DNA of 64,000 bases from DAOQVR01 sp035341665 (GTDB taxonomy: Bacteria > Chloroflexota > Anaerolineae > JAAYZQ01). A program made the position numbers and the translations under genes. Below the pieces are notes generated by a model. It searched no databases and was not told the DNA's origin. It worked only from the letters and a program-made list of their open reading frames with translations. Each line of letters starts with the position of its first letter. The stretch's first letter is position 1. This document shows positions 58,165-64,000 of the stretch, one piece after another. The stretch lies in the NCBI GenBank assembly GCA_035341665.1, contig DAOQVR010000007.1, positions 124,001 through 188,000 on the forward strand. The letters are read 5' to 3'.

Positions 58165-59244
58165 CTACCAGCCGCGCGTGTAGACGACCCGCCAGGAGAA
58201 GTGCCCCTCCTTTGTCCAGAAGCACTTGCCCTCGTCGATGAGCTGCTGGCACCGTTCGACCGAGGCCCCTGTCTCACAACACTTGTCGCAGTATCCAGCG
58301 CCATGCAGCTCCGCGGTTGTCGGCAGGCGCGAGCACGGCATGTTCTGCGTGAACGGCGTCAAACAGGCGCCGTCAGGTCCTTCGGCAACGCACGTGCTGC
58401 CTCCGCCGTACCGGTAGTGGTCGAATCTGGTCTCTCCCGGGCCAAGGTCGGGAAGAAAGTCGCCTGTGCGTCGGTAGATCTTGAGATACTGGTCATAGAT
58501 CCAGACGTCACCGATCTGGCCACCGTTTCTGTCCTGCACTGTGACACGGACCTGGAGCAGTCCTCCCTCACACGTCTGTGCGTCCTCCCCAGGACCGACG
58601 AGCCGAACCGACCAACTCCACGCCGGCGCAGCGGTTGCCGTCGGGGGGACAGTTGGTTTTGGCGCTGCCGTGGCCTTGGGCTTGGGCGTGTTCGTGCGCG
58701 TCGCCGTGGCTGCCGGCGGAAGGGTCGCGGCGGGTTCAGGCGTGGCCGTATCGTAGGAGGTGGGAGGCGCGGTCTGCGTGGGAGGCTCGGGCGTCGGCGT
58801 TGGCGTGTCGGTGGGCGCCGGAGTGTGCGTGGCCGTCGGCGCGGGTGTGTCGGTGGGCACGGGCGTGTCTGTCGCCAAGAAGGCCACCATCTGAGGACTC
58901 TCCAGGCCCAGTCCTTTGGCCAGCTCACACAGGGAACGGAGCTCGGCCTCGGGCCGCCCTTCGGCAATGGCCTGGTCTATGCACAGGATGACCCACTGCC
59001 CGACGTTCGGCACCCCGAGCTCGGCGAGCTGAGACCTGGCCTCCTCCAGGCTGCCGCTGGCGGCGTAGGCCTCAGCCACCTGCGATGTGTACTCCTCCTT
59101 CGTTGCCCCCTTCAGGCTCGGGCCGGGAGCACTGTCCGCCCCACCGCACGCAGCGAGCACCAGGGCCGCCAGCACGACAAGAACCACGGCAGATAGCACG
59201 GGTGACCGGTCTCCCGCCTGCCGCGGCAGGTGCTTGAAGCTCAT
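58165..59244 (-). CDS. Thr/Pro-rich lipoprotein of unknown function
   Basis: A 359-residue protein. The signal peptide ends in the lipobox LAAC (Cys33). An alpha-helical part (45-120, EEYTSQVAEAYAASGSLEEA) is followed by a long Thr/Pro tether (about 123-205, TDTPVPTDTPAPTATHTP). The C-terminal 150 residues hold eleven or so Cys and end HFSWRVVYTRGW, close to the end of the CNB protein; VRVTVQDRNGGQIGDVWIYD matches that domain's middle. It is predicted to be anchored to the outer face. The Cys-rich insert (SRLPTTAELHGAGYCDKCCE) suggests disulfides. No catalytic motif was recognised. Confidence 0.75.
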   Translation of the reverse strand: MSFKHLPRQAGDRSPVLSAVVLVVLAALVLAACGGADSAPGPSLKGATKEEYTSQVAEAYAASGSLEEARSQLAELGVPNVGQWVILCIDQAIAEGRPEAELRSLCELAKGLGLESPQMVAFLATDTPVPTDTPAPTATHTPAPTDTPTPTPEPPTQTAPPTSYDTATPEPAATLPPAATATRTNTPKPKATAAPKPTVPPTATAAPAWSWSVRLVGPGEDAQTCEGGLLQVRVTVQDRNGGQIGDVWIYDQYLKIYRRTGDFLPDLGPGETRFDHYRYGGGSTCVAEGPDGACLTPFTQNMPCSRLPTTAELHGAGYCDKCCETGASVERCQQLIDEGKCFWTKEGHFSWRVVYTRGW

Positions 59245-59324
59245 TCTCTCTTGCTCCTCGATTCAGTCTTTCTGTTCAGAGTAGTGATGGCCTTCCGAAA
59301 ACGGGCATGCACAACCCCCCCCAG

Positions 59325-59356
59325 ACAACAAGCCAGCCGCGAACGGCGCGGCTGGA
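59325..59356 (-). terminator. Terminator downstream of tRNA-Leu
   Basis: Minus strand CCAGCCGCG-CCGTT-CGCGGCTGG (59356-59334), then CTTGTTGT. A 9-bp stem with a U-rich tail, 77 bases past the tRNA 3' end. Confidence 0.65.
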
Positions 59357-59394
59357 AGTGTACTGGGAGGTTGGCACCTTGCCTGCCTACCCTA

Positions 59395-59424
59395 TTGGCA
59401 CACGGACCAGGAACCTGGTATACT
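59395..59424 (+). promoter_or_regulatory. Probable promoter for the ECF sigma gene, antisense to the tRNA
   Basis: TTGGCA (59395-59400), 18-base spacer, TATACT (59419-59424). Transcription from it crosses the whole tRNA-Leu gene in antisense before reaching the ATG at 59577. Confidence 0.55.
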
Positions 59425-59432
59425 GTGTGTGC

Positions 59433-59519
59433 TGGTGCCGGAGGTGGGACTCGAACCCACAAAAGGTCACCCTCACGCGAGTTTGAGTCGCGCGCGTCTG
59501 CCAGTTCCGCCACTCCGGC
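59433..59519 (-). tRNA. tRNA-Leu (anticodon CAA)
   Basis: 87 bases including an encoded CCA. Acceptor GCCGGAG pairs with CTCCGGC. The anticodon stem CGCGA/TCGCG encloses the loop CTCAAAC, giving CAA for UUG codons. A long variable arm (class II) and the T arm GTGGG-TTCGAGT-CCCAC complete a normal tRNA-Leu. Confidence 0.96.
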
Positions 59520-59528
59520 GTGAGGGTC

Positions 59529-59557
59529 AGTATAGGCTACGGCCCGCTAACCGTCAA
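59529..59557 (-). promoter_or_regulatory. Promoter for tRNA-Leu
   Basis: Minus strand TTGACG (59557-59552), 17-base spacer, TATACT (59534-59529). The start would be only a few bases before the mature 5' end at 59519. Confidence 0.8.
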
Positions 59558-59576
59558 GTCTGAGGGTGGCTTGAGA

Positions 59577-60170
59577 ATGGACGAAGAGGCGCTTGTCGCA
59601 TCCGCCCGGAGGGGCGATGCGCGCGCTTTTAACCAGCTGGTCCTGCTGCACCAGGGTATGGCCTACAACGTTGCCTACCGCATCCTGGGGGACTCCGATT
59701 TGGCGGCCGATGCGACCCAGGACGCCTTTCTCTCGGCCTTCAAGGCAATCCGGCAGTTCCGCGGCGGCTCCTTCAAGGCGTGGATGCTGCGCATCGTGAC
59801 CAACAGCTGCTACGACCAGTTGAGGGCCAAGCAGCGCCGGCCGTCCGAATCACTCGACGACCTGGAGGTCGAGGAAGACCATCTCCGTCCTCTGCAGGAC
59901 CCCTCCGAGCGGCCAGACGAACACGTCGAGCGTCTCCAGCTGAACCAGGTGCTGGAGGCAGGCATTCAGCGGCTGCCGTTGGAGCAGCGCATCGTCCTCG
60001 TGTTGTCCGATGTGCAGGGGCTCAACTACCAGGAAATTGCCGAGGCCACCGGACTGTCGCTGGGCACGGTCAAGTCCCGCCTCAGCCGCGGCCGGGCGCG
60101 GATGCGTGATCTTTTGATGGAGCGGAGGGAACTTTTGCCAGCCCGGTTTCGTCTTAGGGTTGGTAACTAG
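59577..60170 (+). CDS. ECF (group IV) RNA polymerase sigma factor
   Basis: A 197-residue sigma factor from ATG 59577. Region 2 is DARAFNQLVLLHQGMAYNVA, ATQDAFLSAFKAIRQFRGG and FKAWMLRIVTNSCYDQLRAK; region 4 is LPLEQRIVLVLSDVQGLNYQ then EIAEATGLSLGTVKSRLSRG. It directs polymerase to its own promoters on release from an anti-sigma factor, here encoded 105 bases downstream with a zinc-binding domain. Its leader would contain the antisense of tRNA-Leu if the promoter at 59395 is used. Confidence 0.93.
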   Translation: MDEEALVASARRGDARAFNQLVLLHQGMAYNVAYRILGDSDLAADATQDAFLSAFKAIRQFRGGSFKAWMLRIVTNSCYDQLRAKQRRPSESLDDLEVEEDHLRPLQDPSERPDEHVERLQLNQVLEAGIQRLPLEQRIVLVLSDVQGLNYQEIAEATGLSLGTVKSRLSRGRARMRDLLMERRELLPARFRLRVGN

Positions 60171-60275
60171 GGAATGGTGGCGCGACGTGGCGCAGGCCTC
60201 CGGCTTGCGCGAATGGCGGAGCAGGGGACTTGCGCCACGCTTCTTGCACCGGAGATTCATAGAGGATAGTCTCGG

Positions 60276-61394
60276 ATGAGTTGGTTTCGGAAGAAGGACG
60301 GGACAACCGAACATAGGTACGTGCAGGAGCGGCTCTCGCCCTACCTGGACGAGGAGCTGTCACCAGGGGAGCGGCGGCGCGTAGAGCGCCATCTGGGTGT
60401 CTGCCCGGAGTGCTGCTGTGACCTAGACAACCTGCGACGCACGGCCCAATGGACCATGGCGCTTCCTTCTGTCCCTTGCCCCCGCACCTTCACGGTCCCT
60501 GTCCCGGCCGTGGAACGCCGGGTACGCGGCGCCCAGCGCGTCTGGGGAATGCCTGTTCTGCAGGGAGCCACCGCTTTGGTTGCCGCCCTCTTCCTGCTGG
60601 CGGTGGTCGGTCAGTTGTTGCTGCCCGGGGCACTGCCCGGCACCACATCCGCTCCGGCTGCAGTGGAGCGCGAGTCTGTGGCTGTGCCAGAGGCAACTGC
60701 AGTCGCGGCACTGGCGGCTGCACCCCTGGAGGAGGTCACCGAAGTCGAGGAGCCGACGGCAGAGCCTGTCCAGCTTATGGCTGCGGAGGCACCGGCCGAG
60801 GTGACTGCGCCGCCCAATGCACTGGCCGTCGAGGCAACCTCTGCGCTCTCTGAGGCACTCGACGCTCAGGCGGCAGCTGCCGCATCCGCGGCACCTCCCG
60901 GAATGGGTGTCGGAGGAGAGGGCATGGATGCCGGATCGGCGGAGGCCGACGTCACGGGCGCTGTGGCGAAGGAGCTGGGCGGGCCGGCAGGAGTCGGTGC
61001 GGTCGCCGGGGTGACCCTGGTGACCACGGCCACGGTCGAACCATCAGCAACTCCATCGCCGACGTCGACAGCGGCACCGTCGGCGACCCCGGTGCCCTCG
61101 GCCACGGCCGAGCCATCACTGCCGCCCGCGCCGACCGAGACGGCCGGGCCCACCCTGGCTCCCGAGCCGACCGCGACGCTGGTTCCGACGATCGAAGCGG
61201 CGCCCACACTGCTGGCTGAGCTCAGCGCAGAAGCCGGACCGGTCGCTCTTGACCGGTCCGCGCAGGCTACAGAGGACGCTCAGAGAACAGCACCTCGCTG
61301 GCTGCCCGTCGCCGAGCTAGCACTGGGCATCGCCTTTGTGGTGCTGGGCACCCTGACCATCGCCCTCATGCTGCGGCGCCTCCGCCGCTCCTAA
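60276..61394 (+). CDS. Transmembrane anti-sigma factor (zf-HC2) with long ectodomain
   Basis: A 372-residue protein. The N-terminal anti-sigma zinc domain has LSPYLDEELSPGERRRVERH then His39-Cys43-Cys46 (HxxxCxxC). A membrane helix (about 95-120) is followed by a 200-residue Ala/Thr/Pro/Glu-rich outer region with APTETAGPTLAPEPTATL, and a second helix near 345-365 ends RRLRRS. It would hold the ECF sigma at the membrane until a signal frees it. Two helices around the low-complexity ectodomain are unusual for the class. The 105-base gap upstream has a GCGCAGGCC/GGCTTGCGC hairpin. Confidence 0.87.
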   Translation: MSWFRKKDGTTEHRYVQERLSPYLDEELSPGERRRVERHLGVCPECCCDLDNLRRTAQWTMALPSVPCPRTFTVPVPAVERRVRGAQRVWGMPVLQGATALVAALFLLAVVGQLLLPGALPGTTSAPAAVERESVAVPEATAVAALAAAPLEEVTEVEEPTAEPVQLMAAEAPAEVTAPPNALAVEATSALSEALDAQAAAAASAAPPGMGVGGEGMDAGSAEADVTGAVAKELGGPAGVGAVAGVTLVTTATVEPSATPSPTSTAAPSATPVPSATAEPSLPPAPTETAGPTLAPEPTATLVPTIEAAPTLLAELSAEAGPVALDRSAQATEDAQRTAPRWLPVAELALGIAFVVLGTLTIALMLRRLRRS

Positions 61395-61479
61395 CCGCAG
61401 CCGTTTCTGGCGCAGAGGCTCTCCGCCTGGTCGCTTGCGGGCGCCGCCGTTGCCTTCGGCCATGGCGAGAGAGGTGTGG

Positions 61480-64000
61480 TCAGGAGCCGTCCCCCATCCG
61501 GCGTCCCGCCCATTTGACCCCAAGCCGATCCAGGGGGAGCAGATTCCAGATCACATCCATGTCCGCCTGCCGGAAGCCGCCCAGCAGGTAGAGGGCGACG
61601 CCATAGACTGCGGCGCCTATCGGTATGAGCAGCGGCCACCACAGCCCCCGTAGCAGCCACATGGTGCCCCCCATGACCAGCGACGCCACCACAGGCCTCC
61701 AGAAAAGCGAGCTCCAGGGCAGTGGCCCGAGGTGCCTGCGCACCGAGTAGTAGAAGGGGGCCAGCAGCGCGAGCTCTGACAGGACGGTGACGATCGCCGC
61801 GCCCCGGTATCCGAGGAGAGGGATGGCAATGAGGTTGGCAATGAGGTTGAAGGTCACCCCGATGACAAAGGCGCGCGTCAGGAACTTTCGCTCGTCGATG
61901 GCGATGAGAACGTACTGCGTGACGCTGTTGATAAAGCTGAACGGCAAGAACCAGATAAGGAGCTGCAGCGCTATCCGCGAATCGGGCAGGTACTGCTCGC
62001 CACCCAAAAGCAGGATCAACCCCTCGGCGATGAAAAAGGTCCCGACAGTGATCGGAATGGCGACCATCAGCAGCAGCCGCAGGCTGAGCACGTAGGCTCG
62101 CATCAGCGAGTCGCGCGCCGTGACAGCATACCGGCTCATCAATGGGAAGATGGCCATCGTAAAGAATGAGGGGATGATGTTCAACCCGTCGATGTACCGG
62201 TAGGCGGCACCATAGTACCCTACCGCTGCGTCTCCACGCAGGGGCTTGAGCAGGAGCACGTCAATCCGGAAAAAGGCCGTCGCCAGGAAGAGGTTGAGCA
62301 TCAGGGGAAAAGACGCCCCCATCATCCATCGGCCCAGCTTCCGGTCCCCCTCCATGGTCGGATGGAAGCAGTGCCTGGTCACGAGGACGCCCAGGAGTAC
62401 CGCGCTCACGAGGTTGGCTACGATGGACGCGCCTGCCAGGCCGACAAAGCCCCAGCCCGCAAGCAAGACCAGCGTGCCCAGCGAAACCCGAGTGACAGCC
62501 GTCAGCGTGGCAACTGCGGCAGGGTATTCCATCTTCTCATAGGCATTCAGAACCGAGCTGAATCCATCGGCCAGCACCCCAAAGACCATGCCCACCGCAA
62601 ACAGGGCGATCGCCAGCGCGATGTCGCCGGTCATCTGACCCGCGAGCGCATAGGCCCCGATCGCCAGGGCCATCAGCGGCAGCGATCCCAGCCACAGGAA
62701 GCCCCGGAGGGTGGTCACTGTGCCCAGGTACCGATCGCCATGCGTGTGGTTCTTGGCCACCTCGCGAGTGAGCAGCGTGCCCAGCCCGAAGCGCACCAGG
62801 ATGTCAAAGTATCCGATGAAGCCGATGGCAAAGGTGAAACGCCCCGCCATCTCCGGCGCTAGGATGCGCAGCATGAGCATGGCGAAGGCCAGGTCGATGA
62901 CACGGTTGAGGAGCTGCAAGCCAATCGGCAGAAGGCTGTTTTTGGCCACCCGCTTGGCTGTTGGGTCGTCCTCATGCTCGCGGTAGAGCCTCCCCCAGAG
63001 CCAGAAGAGCGCCAGTAGGAGGAGGACCATGCCTGCCATAAAGCTCCCGTACAGCCCCAGCTTGATGCTCATCGGCGTATACTTGAAGCGAACCTGGTGC
63101 GTGCCCGGCGGAAGGTAAACGGCCCGGAAGTTGCCATCCGCGCGCGTGATCGTTAGCTCCGTCTCCTGCGTGGGGGATGCTCCCATGTTCTCGGGCACTG
63201 TGCCCGTCCAATAGGCCTTCCAGCCCGGGAAGTAGCTGTCGGCCAGCACCAGCCAGCCTTCTCGCGGCATCTCGACGTCGATCGTCACCTCATTGGCTGT
63301 GTATGACCGGATGGTGGCGGGTTGGATCGTGCCCGAAGCACCGACTTGCGGGCAGTCAGGATTGTGAAGAGTCTCCTGATCCAGCAGCAGCGTGGTGCGG
63401 GGATCGAGTGTGCACAGGTCCAGGGCTTGACCTCCACTCAGTAGATCCTGCTCTGGGAGAAAGGCGAACGCACGAGGCAGCACGTCCCTGTTCTCGTAGA
63501 TGCGCACTTCGCCGTCGTACACCAGTGTGTAGTCGTCGTTGGCAATTGTCCCTTCTGTCACGACATAGCGCACGTTCAGCAGGTCCAGCAGTGGAGAGCT
63601 CAGATGAGCGGCATCGTAGATGGGCGCGATGCGGTTGTAGGGGAGCTCCCCCTGCGGCTCGATGCACTGCATGAGCTCGACATACTGGCGCGGAATGATG
63701 GAATCGTATCCCCGGACGTCCTGCAGCCCCGCGAGCCAGGGGATATTCGCATTCAGTGTCTTGGTGTCCCCCTCGACCTGGTAGGTCGTCAGGCGCCACG
63801 GGGACTCGGTGTCCGCTTTCTGCCGGAGCCAGTCAATCGCTGGCGGCCGGAACTCTAGCCACGCCGGGTCGGCCTTCGGGTTGAACCCAGCCCCAAAGAG
63901 GAGTAGGTCGCCGCCCACCAAGGCCACAGCCATGAGCTGCGGCAGTCTCCGGACACGGAGCTGCCGCGCGGCCACGAGGAGCACCACCCCACTCGCCAGC
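61480..64000 (-). CDS. YfhO-like domain fused to a Wzx/MATE-type flippase (5' partial)
   Basis: The reading frame is open to the window edge, so the start is missing; at least 839 residues are visible. The first 340 match the end of YfhO-type membrane glycosyltransferase proteins: a large outer domain with PWRLTTYQVEGDTK, NVRYVVTEGT, LPRAFAF and ADSYFPGWKAYWTG. After a helix (about 325-345) a complete 12-14-helix polysaccharide flippase follows (FAMLMLRILAPEMAGRFTFA, ADGFSSVLNAYEKMEYPAAV, DVLLLKPLRGDAAVGYYGAA). YfhO proteins glycosylate lipids or teichoic acids; Wzx exports lipid-linked glycans. The fusion would couple the two in one chain. Confidence 0.85.
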   Translation of the reverse strand, partial: LASGVVLLVAARQLRVRRLPQLMAVALVGGDLLLFGAGFNPKADPAWLEFRPPAIDWLRQKADTESPWRLTTYQVEGDTKTLNANIPWLAGLQDVRGYDSIIPRQYVELMQCIEPQGELPYNRIAPIYDAAHLSSPLLDLLNVRYVVTEGTIANDDYTLVYDGEVRIYENRDVLPRAFAFLPEQDLLSGGQALDLCTLDPRTTLLLDQETLHNPDCPQVGASGTIQPATIRSYTANEVTIDVEMPREGWLVLADSYFPGWKAYWTGTVPENMGASPTQETELTITRADGNFRAVYLPPGTHQVRFKYTPMSIKLGLYGSFMAGMVLLLLALFWLWGRLYREHEDDPTAKRVAKNSLLPIGLQLLNRVIDLAFAMLMLRILAPEMAGRFTFAIGFIGYFDILVRFGLGTLLTREVAKNHTHGDRYLGTVTTLRGFLWLGSLPLMALAIGAYALAGQMTGDIALAIALFAVGMVFGVLADGFSSVLNAYEKMEYPAAVATLTAVTRVSLGTLVLLAGWGFVGLAGASIVANLVSAVLLGVLVTRHCFHPTMEGDRKLGRWMMGASFPLMLNLFLATAFFRIDVLLLKPLRGDAAVGYYGAAYRYIDGLNIIPSFFTMAIFPLMSRYAVTARDSLMRAYVLSLRLLLMVAIPITVGTFFIAEGLILLLGGEQYLPDSRIALQLLIWFLPFSFINSVTQYVLIAIDERKFLTRAFVIGVTFNLIANLIAIPLLGYRGAAIVTVLSELALLAPFYYSVRRHLGPLPWSSLFWRPVVASLVMGGTMWLLRGLWWPLLIPIGAAVYGVALYLLGGFRQADMDVIWNLLPLDRLGVKWAGRRMGDGS

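Overview
The window looks like one chromosomal segment of a GC-rich bacterium, most likely a Chloroflexota member of the Anaerolineae type. This is an inference from content: Thr/Pro-rich linkers on lipoproteins and a class A PBP, huge secreted S8 proteases with carboxypeptidase-regulatory-like repeats, YtfJ-like proteins without other sporulation genes, a PHA-regulator/phasin pair, W-dependent aldehyde:ferredoxin oxidoreductase, frequent GTG and TTG starts behind strong Shine-Dalgarno sites, and near-consensus sigma-70 promoters. No phage, transposase, CRISPR array or rRNA was seen. One tRNA gene (Leu, CAA) is present.

Layout. 1-3.2 kb: end of a prepilin peptidase and two overlapping membrane glycosyltransferase-like genes, the second fused to DUF192. 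3.2-6.6 kb: a NatAB-like ABC exporter. 6.6-7.6 kb: a 63-bp tandem repeat and REP-like debris around a small membrane gene. 7.7-9.9 kb: acyl-CoA dehydrogenase and two small membrane paralogues, driven from a divergent promoter pair whose other arm (10.0 kb) reads two YtfJ-like genes and a eukaryote-type topoisomerase IB. 12.7-15.3 kb: class V aminotransferase and glycerate kinase. 15.3-26.7 kb: two paralogous subtilisin-like proteases enclosing a hydroxyacid dehydrogenase and NAD kinase; the first has a long structured leader with a terminator. 26.8-30.3 kb: glycosyltransferase 2, divergent from an M20 hydrolase and a flavin reductase. 30.4-35.3 kb: infA, rpsU, mutS2, prsW, methyltransferase. 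35.4-41.1 kb: GT39-like protein, PBP1, RNase Z. 41.2-46.3 kb: HIT protein and MFS carrier, then glmU, a CorC-like protein and cdd. 46.3-50.7 kb: a redox block (thioredoxin reductase, DUF1858, Fe-alcohol dehydrogenase, AOR). 50.9-55.3 kb: glycoside-hydrolase-like genes around a PHA regulator/phasin operon with an operator. 55.3-59.2 kb: a membrane protein with four cyclic-nucleotide-binding domains and a secreted lipoprotein. 59.4-61.4 kb: tRNA-Leu and an ECF sigma/anti-sigma pair. 61.5-64 kb: a YfhO-flippase fusion running off the edge.

How genes may work together. The aminotransferase, glycerate kinase and hydroxyacid dehydrogenase (12.7-15.3 and 21.8 kb) can form a glyoxylate/serine-hydroxypyruvate-glycerate route. 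The glycosyltransferases, GlmU, PBP1 and flippase serve the envelope. The aldehyde and alcohol oxidoreductases with thioredoxin reductase suggest anaerobic fermentative redox balancing. The 55-61 kb block (four CNB domains facing in and a beta domain facing out, an adjacent lipoprotein with a related end, an ECF/anti-sigma pair with a long ectodomain) is the best candidate for an undescribed envelope-signalling assembly. The eukaryote-like topoisomerase IB with all five catalytic residues is the most striking single gene.
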